Below, one piece after another: positions 8,047 through 15,823 of a DNA stretch of 23,047 nucleotides. The translations under genes were made by a program, and so were the position numbers. Each line of letters begins with the position of its first letter. Positions within the stretch are counted from its first letter, which is position 1. The notes beneath the pieces are model-generated. The model was not told the origin of the DNA. It saw only the letters and a list, made by a program, of their open reading frames with translations, and did not search any database. The stretch is from an uncultured Methanobrevibacter sp. (GTDB lineage Archaea; Methanobacteriota; Methanobacteria; Methanobacteriales; Methanobacteriaceae), in the NCBI GenBank assembly GCA_904501935.1, contig CAJGDA010000008.1, positions 1 through 23,047 on the forward strand, read 5' to 3'.

Positions 8047-8901
8047 CTATCTTTTATCAAAAATATCTTTTACAACTCTTTTTTTATCGCTTTCATTTTT
8101 AATAGCTACACCAATACTGTCCTGTAAAGATTGATCAATGTCTTTAGTTCCCAAATTAGTGACAGAACGAACCCAGTCGACAGTACCCCTAACGGATGGC
8201 TTTTTCATTAAATTAAGATTGCGTATATCATGAACCAGTTTAACGACATATGAAACTGTTTCCTCATCGGCTTCAGGTATTTTGGATTTGACAATTTCAA
8301 TTTCACGATCAATGGTAGGATATGGAATATATAAGAACAAACACCTGTCCTTTGTTTCATCAAGAAGTGATCTTTGTGAATTTGATGTTAGAATAACAAT
8401 TAAATCATTTTTCAGTTGGAAAGTGCCCAAATCATTAATAGTGATTTCTTGTTCACCTAAAGCTTGAAGCAAAAAGCTTTCCACTTCTTCATCAGCTTTG
8501 TCAATCTCATCTATTAATAAAACTGAGTCGTTATCATTTAAAAAAGCATTTAGCAATGGCCTTCTTATAAAAAACTCCTCATCAAAGATTTTATCTTCTT
8601 TATTAGTTTCATTTCTTGCAGCTTCCAAATGGAGCAATTGCTTTTGATAGTTCCATTCTCCAACAATTTGCTCAAATGTGATGCCCTCATAGCATTGTAT
8701 CCTAAAAAAATCCCTTCCATATGTCTGTGCAACTACTTTAGCAAGCTCTGTTTTTCCAACACCCGGAGGGCCTTCAATAAGCATCGGTTTTCCAAGTAGA
8801 AACGATAAGTATAAAGTTGTTGATATTTCATTATTTGAAACATAGCTTGAATCTAAAAGACTTTTATCAATATCCTTAATAGTAATATTTTCAACTTGCA
8901 A
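8047..8901 (-). CDS. MoxR-family AAA+ ATPase
   Basis: The 284-residue protein is a single AAA+ module of the MoxR type. Walker A is GPPGVGKT (44-51), Walker B is VLLIDE (127-132), the sensor-1 asparagine is in LTSNSQR (N174), and a likely arginine finger is R186 in ETKDRCLFLYIPYP. The GITFEQIVGEWNYQKQ block (about 73-88) is the MoxR substrate loop. A C-terminal helical lid with SVRGTVDW (sensor 2) follows. MoxR proteins are ATP-driven chaperones that act with VWA partners, and the partner is the next gene. It is first in the operon. The start is TTG at 8901, with AAGGT 6 nt upstream, and a TATA-like AAATTTATAATAAAA lies on the minus strand around 8938-8952. The start codon is inferred from the ribosome binding site. 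Confidence 0.87.
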   Translation of the reverse strand: MQVENITIKDIDKSLLDSSYVSNNEISTTLYLSFLLGKPMLIEGPPGVGKTELAKVVAQTYGRDFFRIQCYEGITFEQIVGEWNYQKQLLHLEAARNETNKEDKIFDEEFFIRRPLLNAFLNDNDSVLLIDEIDKADEEVESFLLQALGEQEITINDLGTFQLKNDLIVILTSNSQRSLLDETKDRCLFLYIPYPTIDREIEIVKSKIPEADEETVSYVVKLVHDIRNLNLMKKPSVRGTVDWVRSVTNLGTKDIDQSLQDSIGVAIKNESDKKRVVKDIFDKR

Positions 8902-9023
8902 TTTTTAACCTTCACAAAAATTTGTTATTAAAATTAAATTTTATTATAAATTTATTTAAATGTTATGTAACTATTATAAGTATAGGGAATTATATAATAT
9001 ATAATTAACAAAGGAGGTAAAAC
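8902..9023. promoter_or_regulatory. divergent promoter region of the MoxR operon and surface protein gene
   Basis: This 122-nt spacer serves two divergent units. For the minus strand a TATA-like element lies around 8938-8952, giving a leader of about 25 nt. For the plus strand TATTATAAGTA (8972-8982) is well placed for a start near 9003, followed by a full GGAGGT ribosome binding site at 9013-9018, 5 nt from the ATG. TTATATAATATA at 8990-9001 is an alternative but would put transcription start too close to the ribosome binding site. Confidence 0.45.
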
Positions 9024-9440
9024 ATGTTAGGTGAGAATAAAATCATAATTCTATTGATGATTACTGCCGTGATTCTTGCTGGAGTTGCCCTAGTCGTGAC
9101 CCAAACTGGACTTACATTTAATAAAAACACGCCGGATAATATGACAATGAATACGACAATTTCAAATGTTACCAATAATGACACATCATCATCTAATTAT
9201 ACAAATTCCAATTCAGATACTGGAATAAGTGCTCCTAGTTCTAGTGAAAGTGGAGGAAACAGTTACGCCTACAGCGGATCTAGCGGATCTGGTGGATATG
9301 GTGGATACTACAGTTATTCAACAGATTCATACCAATCCAACTCATACAGTGAATATTCATCATCTGATGCTTCACAAGAGGGAACAGCGGGAGACTCAGG
9401 AGAATCAGAAGCCCCATCTGAATCTGCAAGTGTTGAATAA
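9024..9440 (+). CDS. membrane-anchored Ser/Gly/Tyr-rich surface protein
   Basis: I do not recognise this 138-residue protein. It has one hydrophobic segment at about 7-27 (an uncleaved anchor or signal peptide) and then a low-complexity outer part. That part starts with an Asn/Thr stretch holding five N-glycosylation sequons (N39, N43, N48, N52, N58), continues with a Ser/Gly/Tyr region (about 70-112, with SGSSGSGGYGGYYSYS) and ends in an acidic tail. It therefore probably sits outside the membrane, within or under the pseudomurein wall, and may be glycosylated. The strong GGAGGT ribosome binding site and own promoter suggest real, possibly high, expression. It converges on the DHPS-like gene with only 2 nt between the stops. 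An adhesin fragment is possible but unproven. Confidence 0.6.
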   Translation: MLGENKIIILLMITAVILAGVALVVTQTGLTFNKNTPDNMTMNTTISNVTNNDTSSSNYTNSNSDTGISAPSSSESGGNSYAYSGSSGSGGYGGYYSYSTDSYQSNSYSEYSSSDASQEGTAGDSGESEAPSESASVE

Positions 9441-9442
9441 AC

Positions 9443-11047
9443 CTATTTTTTAAATTCATCAGGATTTTTGAACAAATCAAAATCCTGCACATATTCTTTT
9501 CCAGTAATCATTGCTATTTCTGCTTTTTGTAGTTCCGAACCTAAATATGCTGCATGTTCCATTCTTGTAACTAATTTTTCTGTAATGATTTCCTCATATA
9601 TTTCTTGAGCAGAATGGCCTACAAATACAATGTCCGCTTTATTTTTTCTAAAATGAGTTGCTGTGATTCTGCTGTCCTTAACAGTAGTTCCATATTCAAC
9701 ACTGATTTTAAAACTGCCTGCCTTATCCCTTATGAATTTCATAGGCTTTTTTTGTCTGACTTCTGGAATGCCATCCAATTCATTTAGAATAACATCATTT
9801 CTTTTATGCTTATCTTTAAATACAACCAATTTAATTCCTAAATCCTTTGGAATGGATTTTCTATGTTTTGCAAGAAACATCATTTTAGAAGCAGTTGCCA
9901 ATTCATAAACACTGCCTCTTGTTTTTCCACTTTCTTCAGGAGTAAATAAAATACTTGCACCAAGTTCCATACCAATTCCCGCCAGCAATACATTAACACC
10001 TCCAGAATCGGCATCCATTAACTCGGTGACGTTGCCTACACCGAAAAACATTGGCGCAGGATTTTCTTTATGAAAATCATGGCATGCAATAATTGATTCG
10101 ACAATGCTTGAACTATTTACCGGGTCTAAAATTAAATCTGCAACATATCTTAAACCTTCGGTATCCTTAATTAATTGATGCATTGCTTCAACTCTTTCAG
10201 CTGGAGATTTTGGCGATTTTCCTTGTGAAAAGTTAGTTGGAAGCAATACTGCAGGAATATCTTTTTCTTTTAGTATTTCTTTAACTTCAGAATTATTACC
10301 CAAATCAAGGCTTAAGACAAAATCAATACCATGTTCTGCTGCGACTTTGATTTCTTTAGGGTTTAATGTATCGATACTCAATGGCCTATCGCCAACGATT
10401 GGGCGTAAAGTTTCTATCAATTCAGGTATCTTATCTGAGAAATCTTCACCGGCAGCCATACCTATATCAATCATGTCCGCTCCAGAATCAACAAAATATT
10501 GGCATTTGTTAATCAATGCTTCTTTTGATAAAAACGGAGCATTGGCTATTTCAGACAGTACCCTCATTGGAAAATCTTCACCAACTGGAAGATTTTTTAT
10601 TAGAATGTTATTTGGTTTTTGAAGAAGTTTCTCAATATTTTCCTTGTCATTTTCAAATTCTTCTATGAATCTGTATGCCTCTTTTTGTTTTTCTTCTTCA
10701 ATCAACTTATCAGCAGGTTTATCTTCAGATAAATCAACACTTCCAATTAAATTTAAAACCATTGCAAGATCTGCTCCATCAGTAGATCCTTTAAATGTTG
10801 GAATTCCAAGTTCTTTTGTAATTTCTTTTGTTCCCTTTTTAATTAAACCCGGAACTAGAATCATGTCAATTTCATCCAATTGATCTGAAAAGCAAGTTTT
10901 AACTTCTTTTATAATTTGCCTAGGAGTTAAAAATGCCGCAACTTGAGTGTTATCCGCAATATGTACAATAATCTCTTCTTTTGATTTTGAAACGACTTCC
11001 TTGATTAAAGGATATGCCAGCTCCCCGGTGATAATTAAAATTTTCAT
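9443..11047 (-). CDS. dihydropteroate synthase-like protein (TIGR00284 family)
   Basis: The 534-residue protein has two parts. Residues 1 to about 150 form an alpha/beta domain beginning MKILIITGELAYPLIKEV, of a kind found only with this family. From about 155 onward there is a TIM barrel related to dihydropteroate synthase, with GADMIDIGM at 189-197 and RPLSIDTLNP at 221-230 matching its first strands. The family occurs in methanogens. Related archaeal proteins have been linked to pterin (methanopterin) synthesis, but the exact reaction of this two-domain type is not settled, so I give no symbol. Co-occurrence with mer, which uses H4MPT, is consistent but not evidence. GAGAGGT precedes the ATG. 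It is a single gene, transcribed away from por and converging on the small surface protein gene. Confidence 0.8.
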   Translation of the reverse strand: MKILIITGELAYPLIKEVVSKSKEEIIVHIADNTQVAAFLTPRQIIKEVKTCFSDQLDEIDMILVPGLIKKGTKEITKELGIPTFKGSTDGADLAMVLNLIGSVDLSEDKPADKLIEEEKQKEAYRFIEEFENDKENIEKLLQKPNNILIKNLPVGEDFPMRVLSEIANAPFLSKEALINKCQYFVDSGADMIDIGMAAGEDFSDKIPELIETLRPIVGDRPLSIDTLNPKEIKVAAEHGIDFVLSLDLGNNSEVKEILKEKDIPAVLLPTNFSQGKSPKSPAERVEAMHQLIKDTEGLRYVADLILDPVNSSSIVESIIACHDFHKENPAPMFFGVGNVTELMDADSGGVNVLLAGIGMELGASILFTPEESGKTRGSVYELATASKMMFLAKHRKSIPKDLGIKLVVFKDKHKRNDVILNELDGIPEVRQKKPMKFIRDKAGSFKISVEYGTTVKDSRITATHFRKNKADIVFVGHSAQEIYEEIITEKLVTRMEHAAYLGSELQKAEIAMITGKEYVQDFDLFKNPDEFKK

Positions 11048-11333
11048 AATAACCTCTCACGAATTCTCACATTATTATATTTAATTATTATCTAATAATA
11101 TTATCTTTTAAAGTAATAATTTCATAACCATAGCTATTTATTAAAAACCTTTTAAAAATGTACATAAAAAAGTTAAAACACTTAAAAAGAGTTATAAAAA
11201 AATCAACAAAAAATAAATGATAACAACAAGTTAAATAAAACAATCTTATTCAAAAACAAAAAAATTAACATAAAATTTATATATTTTGTAATTTATAATG
11301 ATTATACATGATAAATATATGGAGGAAAAATTA
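11048..11333. promoter_or_regulatory. divergent intergenic region with por promoter
   Basis: No gene is visible in this 286-nt, very A-rich region. TTTATATATTTT at 11276-11287 is a good TATA box for por, predicting a start near 11305-11312 and a short leader with GGAGG at 11321-11325, 8 nt before the porC ATG. On the other side the DHPS-like gene has AT-rich TATA candidates around 11075-11085 and a direct repeat GTGAGA-attc-GTGAGA (minus strand, about 11051-11066) next to its ribosome binding site. The A-rich middle (11110-11260) shows no clear symmetry. Confidence 0.45.
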
Positions 11334-11855
11334 ATGATTGAAATTCGTTTTCATGGTAGAGGAGGCCAAGGGGCCGTAACTGCTGCTGAAATCCTAGCAA
11401 AAGCAGCATTCAAAGACGGCAAATACTCCCAAGCTTTTCCATTCTTTGGAGTAGAACGTAGAGGAGCTCCAGTTATGGCTTTCACAAGAATTGATGATAA
11501 ACCAATCGATTTAAGATATCAAGTATATAATCCAGACTACGTATTAGTTTTAGACGATGGATTATTGAATGTAGTAGATGTATTCTCAGGAATAAAAGAC
11601 AACACTGAAGTAATTATTAATACTGAAGATTTTGAAGGCAGCGGTGCACACAAAGTCCACAGTATTGATGCTACCGGAATTGCATTAGACATGTTAGGCC
11701 GTAATATTGTAAATACTATTATTTTAGGATATTTTGCTAAGAAAACCCAAGAAGTAAGTATTGATTCAATTTTAGAAGTGATTAAAGAAACATTCCCTGG
11801 CAAAGTGGGAGAGCTAAATGTGGAAGCTACTAAAAAAGCTTATGATATGGGATAA
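11334..11855 (+). CDS. porC: pyruvate:ferredoxin oxidoreductase gamma subunit
   Basis: PorC is the gamma subunit of the four-subunit archaeal pyruvate:ferredoxin oxidoreductase, which in autotrophic methanogens makes pyruvate from acetyl-CoA, CO2 and reduced ferredoxin. The 173-residue protein starts [19 protein letters not shown], the family signature, followed by [18 protein letters not shown], with the usual length. The ATG at 11334 is chosen because GGAGG at 11321-11325 is correctly spaced and the family N-terminus begins here; an upstream in-frame ATG at 11298 would add 12 unrelated residues and include the ribosome binding site. It is first in the porCDABEF operon, and porD follows 11 nt later. 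Confidence 0.95.
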
Positions 11856-11866
11856 GGGTGATTATT

Positions 11867-12109
11867 ATGGTAAGTATAGGATGTGTAATTAAAAACCCAG
11901 GCAATAGTAGAAATAATAAAACTGGCAGCTGGAGAACATTCAAACCTATTTTAGACAAAGAAAAATGTATTGATTGTGATAATTGTATTTTATTTTGTCC
12001 AGATGGCAGTGTAAACAAACAACACGATATTGATTACGATTACTGTAAAGGATGCGGGATTTGTGCAAACGAATGTCCTTCCGATGCAATCGAAATGGTA
12101 AAAGAATAA
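11867..12109 (+). CDS. porD: pyruvate:ferredoxin oxidoreductase delta subunit (ferredoxin)
   Basis: PorD is the small ferredoxin-like subunit that passes electrons between external ferredoxin and PorB. The 80-residue protein has two [4Fe-4S] motifs: C34-C37-C40-C44P and C60-C63-C66-C70P. The N-terminal stretch with GSWRTFKPILD is characteristic of PorD. The ATG at 11867 follows GGGTGAT; a GTG at 11858 in the same frame is part of that ribosome binding site rather than a start. The order porC-porD-porA-porB is the classic methanogen order, with 13 nt to porA. Confidence 0.94.
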   Translation: MVSIGCVIKNPGNSRNNKTGSWRTFKPILDKEKCIDCDNCILFCPDGSVNKQHDIDYDYCKGCGICANECPSDAIEMVKE

Positions 12110-12122
12110 AGAGAGTGATTAA

Positions 12123-13268
12123 ATGGTAAAAGAAGTAATGACCTCAAATAAAGCAGTTGCAGAAGCTGTTAGATTAGCTAAACCACAAGTTATTCCTGTT
12201 TATCCAATTACTCCACAAACTACAATTTCAGAATACTTGGCACAATATGTTGCTGATGAAAAAATTGATGCTAAATATGTTAAAGTAGAATCCGAACACA
12301 GTGCAATAAGTGCTGCTGTTGGAGCTAGTGGTGCTGGAGTAAGAGTATTTACAGCAACCTCTTCACAAGGATTAATGTTAATGCACGAAATTTTATACGC
12401 AGCAGCCGGTATGAGAGTACCAATCGTTTTGGCTGATGCAAACAGAGCAATTTCTGCACCATTAAATATTTGGAATGACCAACAAGACTCAATTGCACAA
12501 AGAGATGCAGGATGGTTACAAATTTATGTAGAAAATGCGCAAGAAGCATTGGATACTACTTTAATGGCTTATAAAATCGCAGAAAATCCAAATGTTTTAC
12601 TTCCAACAATGGTATGTTTAGACGGATTCATCTTAACTCACACAGTTGAACCTGTTGAAATACCAGATCAAGAAAGTGTAGATAAGTTCTTACCTCCATA
12701 TGTTCCAGAACATGCATTCCTTGATCCAAAACAACCAATGTCTATCGGTAACTTTGCTGACCCTAACTATTATACTGAAGCAAGGCATGACATGGAAGTT
12801 GCAATGACAAATTCCATTGAAGTAATTCAAAAAACTGGTGAAGAATTTGCAGAAATCTTCGGAAGAGAATATGGACTTGTTGAACCATACAAAACCGAAG
12901 ATGCTGAAATCATATTCGTTGCAATGGGATCACTTTGTAGTACCATTAGAGTAGTGGTTGACCAATTAAGAGAAAAAGGCGAAAAAGTAGGTTTACTTAA
13001 AATTAGAGCTTACAGACCATTCCCTGTAGAAGCAATAACAGAAGCACTGGCAAACTGTGAAAAAATAGCTGTAATTGATAAAAACTTCTCATTTGCAATT
13101 GGTGGAGCACTTTATGCTGATTTGAAAGTTAAAATCGATAAAGAAATTTACGGATTTATCGCAGGTTTAGGTGGAAGAGACGTTATACCTGAATACATTA
13201 TTGAAGCATATGAAAAAACTAAAGCGCCAGAAAATGACGTTACATGGCTTGGACTTAAGGAGGAATAG
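12123..13268 (+). CDS. porA: pyruvate:ferredoxin oxidoreductase alpha subunit
   Basis: PorA, 381 residues, is the alpha subunit that helps form the thiamine-diphosphate active site and binds pyruvate. The N-terminal block EAVRLAKPQVIPVYPITPQTT is diagnostic; ITPQTT reaches into the active site. YVKVESEHSAISAAVGAS, the FTATSSQGLMLM block, and the later VGLLKIRAYRPFPVEAI (transketolase C-terminal-like domain) match the family across the full length. The start follows a GAGTGAT ribosome binding site, and the next gene begins 2 nt after the stop, so it is translationally coupled to porB. Confidence 0.96.
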   Translation: MVKEVMTSNKAVAEAVRLAKPQVIPVYPITPQTTISEYLAQYVADEKIDAKYVKVESEHSAISAAVGASGAGVRVFTATSSQGLMLMHEILYAAAGMRVPIVLADANRAISAPLNIWNDQQDSIAQRDAGWLQIYVENAQEALDTTLMAYKIAENPNVLLPTMVCLDGFILTHTVEPVEIPDQESVDKFLPPYVPEHAFLDPKQPMSIGNFADPNYYTEARHDMEVAMTNSIEVIQKTGEEFAEIFGREYGLVEPYKTEDAEIIFVAMGSLCSTIRVVVDQLREKGEKVGLLKIRAYRPFPVEAITEALANCEKIAVIDKNFSFAIGGALYADLKVKIDKEIYGFIAGLGGRDVIPEYIIEAYEKTKAPENDVTWLGLKEE

Positions 13269-13270
13269 AT

Positions 13271-14140
13271 ATGGTAGATATACCTGATAAAGATTTATTA
13301 GCACCGGGACACAGAGGTTGTGCTGGTTGTGGAGCATCTATTGCTGTAAAATTAGCTCTCAATGCTTTAGGCGAAAACACTGTAGCTATTTCTGCTACAG
13401 GATGTCTTGAAGTTATGACTACACCATACCCAGAATCTTCATGGGAAGTCCCATTTATACACGTTGCATTTGAAAACTCCGGAGCTGTAGCATCTGGTGT
13501 AGAAAGTGCATTAAGAATTCAAGGAAAAGATGATGTTAATGTAGTCGCTTTCGGTGGTGACGGAGGAACTGTAGATATTGGTTTACAATCCTTATCCGGA
13601 GCTATGGAAAGAGGACACAACATGCTTTACATCTGTTACGATAACGAAGCATACATGAATACTGGTATTCAAAGAAGTGGAGCTACACCATACGGTGCAA
13701 GTACAACTACCTCACCAAGCGGAGTGGCTAGTTTCGGAGAAGACAAACCTAAGAAAAATATGCCAATGATTATGGCAGCACATGGAATTCCATATGTGGC
13801 TACCGCATCAATAGCATATCCTGAAGATTATGTTAAAAAAGTTAAAAAAGCAGCAGAAACTAAAGGAGCTGCATACATACACTTGCAACAACCATGTACT
13901 ACCGGTTGGGGATATCCTTCAGAAAAAACTATTGAAATGGGCAGATTAGCCGTAGAGACTGGATCTTGGATTTTATATGAAATCGTTGATGGTAAATTCG
14001 AAATTACCTACAGGCCTGAAGAAAGAAAACCTGTAAAAGAATATTTAGCACCACAAAAAAGATTCAAACACTTAGATGAAGAGCACATTGAAAAAATCCA
14101 AAAATATGTTGATGCAGAGTGTAAAGAACTAGGATTATAG
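13271..14140 (+). CDS. porB: pyruvate:ferredoxin oxidoreductase beta subunit
   Basis: PorB, 289 residues, carries thiamine diphosphate and one [4Fe-4S] cluster. Cysteines C17 and C20 (GHRGCAGCGAS), C45 (SATGCLEV) and C209 (QQPCTTGWGYP) are the four cluster ligands. FGGDGGTVDIGLQSLSGA (about 94-111) with the later DNEAYMNTGIQRSG is the TPP and magnesium binding motif. Length and motif order fit PorB rather than the VorB or OorB paralogues, and the operon context agrees. GGAGG within the end of porA serves as ribosome binding site. porE follows after 10 nt. Confidence 0.96.
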   Translation: MVDIPDKDLLAPGHRGCAGCGASIAVKLALNALGENTVAISATGCLEVMTTPYPESSWEVPFIHVAFENSGAVASGVESALRIQGKDDVNVVAFGGDGGTVDIGLQSLSGAMERGHNMLYICYDNEAYMNTGIQRSGATPYGASTTTSPSGVASFGEDKPKKNMPMIMAAHGIPYVATASIAYPEDYVKKVKKAAETKGAAYIHLQQPCTTGWGYPSEKTIEMGRLAVETGSWILYEIVDGKFEITYRPEERKPVKEYLAPQKRFKHLDEEHIEKIQKYVDAECKELGL

Positions 14141-14150
14141 GAGGAAGACA

Positions 14151-14651
14151 ATGGAAAGTATTGTTGTAAACAACACTTTATGTGACGGATGTCTCAATTG
14201 TGAAAACATGTGTGCATCAGTCCATAACGCTAATAGAATAAAAATTATAGAGCATGATTCTTCCTTTTATGCCATTGTATGTCAACATTGTGAAAGTGCA
14301 CCATGTATAAAAATCTGTCCAACTGATGCAATCACAGATGATGGAGTCAATACTGAAAAATGTATCGGCTGCGGATTATGCGTAATGGTTTGTCCTTTTG
14401 GTGCAATGACTTTCCAGTCAAAAGTCGCTGAAAAATGTGATCTCTGTGCTGACAGAGAAGAAGGACCTGCATGTATAAAAGCATGTACTAAAAGAGCTAT
14501 TAGCGTTGCTGATCCTGAAAAAATCAGGGCTAAAAATCAGGCAAAATATCTTGCTAAAATGGCAGGATTATATGAACCTGACAGCAACAAAGGTGGCTTT
14601 GTCCATGTGATTACAAGTCAAGCAAGAGCAAGACTTGTTTTAGATGAATAA
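14151..14651 (+). CDS. porE: PorE polyferredoxin subunit
   Basis: The 166-residue protein holds 16 cysteines arranged for four [4Fe-4S] clusters: C11/C14/C17/C21, C44/C47/C52/C56, C71/C74/C77/C81 and C96/C99/C108/C112. This is the HycB/CooF-like electron-transfer layout. In methanogens porE and porF follow porCDAB, and in Methanococcus they are reported to matter for electron supply to pyruvate synthesis (recalled knowledge). A GGAGG ribosome binding site overlaps the porB stop region. It has no membrane segment, so it is cytosolic. The Lys/Ala-rich helical C-terminus (about 122-166) carries no further cysteines. Confidence 0.88.
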   Translation: MESIVVNNTLCDGCLNCENMCASVHNANRIKIIEHDSSFYAIVCQHCESAPCIKICPTDAITDDGVNTEKCIGCGLCVMVCPFGAMTFQSKVAEKCDLCADREEGPACIKACTKRAISVADPEKIRAKNQAKYLAKMAGLYEPDSNKGGFVHVITSQARARLVLDE

Positions 14652-14660
14652 TAAAGAATT

Positions 14661-14900
14661 ATGTTTAAATCAGGAAACTGTACTGAATGTACAACCTGTG
14701 GAAGCTGTCAACAAACACCAAATGTTGACACTCCTATTTTATTTTGTATGCACTGCCAACCATCTGATGCGCCATGTTTAAAAGCTTGCAGTAAAAATGC
14801 CATTGAAGTTTTAGGCGGAGCCATAACCAGAAACGAAGATAAATGCACTAAGTGTGGAGACTGTGTAGAAGTCTGCCCAATAGGCATTATCAAAATATAA
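14661..14900 (+). CDS. porF: PorF small polyferredoxin subunit
   Basis: The 79-residue protein has 12 cysteines in three groups: C7/C10/C13/C16, C29/C32/C39/C43 and C62/C65/C68/C72P. The last is a standard ferredoxin motif. The first, CxxCxxCxxC, is tighter than a normal cluster motif, so it may bind its cluster differently. It follows porE by 9 nt and is assigned as PorF from position and composition. A weaker ribosome binding site (AAAGAAT) precedes the ATG, so coupling to porE is likely. Confidence 0.85.
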   Translation: MFKSGNCTECTTCGSCQQTPNVDTPILFCMHCQPSDAPCLKACSKNAIEVLGGAITRNEDKCTKCGDCVEVCPIGIIKI

Positions 14901-14951
14901 ATATTTCAAAATCCAAAAATAAGATTAATTAAATTTTATAAGGGATTAATT

Positions 14952-15794
14952 TTGATTACTAAAGATACTATTAGAGATACTGTTTATGAACTTTACAAAG
15001 AAGCTGTTATCGTTTTGGGTGATGATGTAAAAAAAGCACTTGAAGATGCGCTTAAAATAGAAGAACATGAACTTGCACAGTTAAATATTAAAGCTATTTT
15101 AAAAAATATAGAACTTGCAGAAGAAAAAGGCATTCCAATGTGTCAAGATACAGGTCTGCCCGTTGTTTTTGTCAAATTAGGTAATGTTGAAGTTGAAGAC
15201 TTGCGCGGTGGAATCGAAGAAGGTATTGAAAAAGCAACAAAAGAAGTTCCAATCAGACCAAACATCGTAGATCCATTAACCCGCGAAAACACAAACATCA
15301 ATGTTGGAGACTACATACCCCCAATCGATATAGAACTTATTGATGAAGATTATTTGGAAATAACCATTTTACCAAAAGGATTCGGTTCCGAAAACAACAA
15401 CGCCTTAAAAATGGCTCTTCCTGCTGAAGGAATTGAAGGAATCAAAGAATTCGTTGTTGAATCTGTTCTAAAAGCAAAAGGCAAACCATGCCCTCCAACT
15501 GTTGTGGGAGTCGGAATTGGCGGAACCTCCGATTTATGCTTAAAACTTGGTAAAAAAGCATTGCTTGGAAAAGTAGGTGAGAGAAACCCTGACCCGGAAA
15601 TAGCTAAGCTTGAAGAAGAAATATTAGAAGAAATCAATGCATCAGGAATTGGTCCGATGGGTCTTGGAGGGAAAACAACCACTTTAGATGTGAAAATCTT
15701 AAAAGCACATACCCATACAGCAGGCCTTCCAATAGGCGTTTGTATCCAATGTTGGGCAGATAGGCATGCTACAACAAAAATATATGACAATTAG
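14952..15794 (+). CDS. fumA: class I fumarate hydratase alpha subunit (FumA/TtdA N-terminal type)
   Basis: The 280-residue protein is the N-terminal half of class I iron-sulfur fumarase (a separate subunit in archaea), which interconverts malate and fumarate in the partial reductive TCA arm that methanogens use for biosynthesis. IPMCQDTGLPVVFV with C64, PKGFGSENNNALKM (141-154), and C196 in GVGIGGTSDLCLKLGKKALL are the family blocks; C64, C196 and one of C264/C267 should hold the [4Fe-4S] cluster. The beta subunit (FumB) is not in the window. The start is TTG at 14952 after AAGGGAT. It lies 51 nt after porF with a TATA-like ATTAAATTTTATAAG between, so it may be in the por operon or have its own promoter. 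Tartrate dehydratase is an alternative annotation, unlikely here. Confidence 0.9.
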   Translation: MITKDTIRDTVYELYKEAVIVLGDDVKKALEDALKIEEHELAQLNIKAILKNIELAEEKGIPMCQDTGLPVVFVKLGNVEVEDLRGGIEEGIEKATKEVPIRPNIVDPLTRENTNINVGDYIPPIDIELIDEDYLEITILPKGFGSENNNALKMALPAEGIEGIKEFVVESVLKAKGKPCPPTVVGVGIGGTSDLCLKLGKKALLGKVGERNPDPEIAKLEEEILEEINASGIGPMGLGGKTTTLDVKILKAHTHTAGLPIGVCIQCWADRHATTKIYDN

Positions 15795-15823
15795 ATTACT
15801 TCAATCTAATTAAACTTCTTTTT
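15789..15823. terminator. hairpin terminator between convergent genes
   Basis: AATTAGATT (15789-15797) and AATCTAATT (15803-15811) form a perfect 9-bp stem with a 5-nt loop; the fumA stop codon is inside the first arm. A TTCTTTTTTTA tract follows on the plus strand, so it can end the por/fum transcript. On the minus strand the hairpin can also form but has a poorer T tract. Confidence 0.65.

Noticed and set aside
9229..9453. Alternative plus-strand frame in the surface protein gene
   Set aside because: Low-complexity DNA gives open frames in several registers; only the frame starting at 9024 has an RBS and a membrane anchor.
11110..11260. Possible small RNA or attenuator in the A-rich stretch before por
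   Set aside because: No stable stem, no T tract and no promoter placement pointing to a separate transcript; it looks like ordinary AT-rich spacer.
15350..15790. 146-residue minus-strand frame inside fumA
   Set aside because: Antisense to conserved fumarase blocks; proline- and serine-rich chance product.
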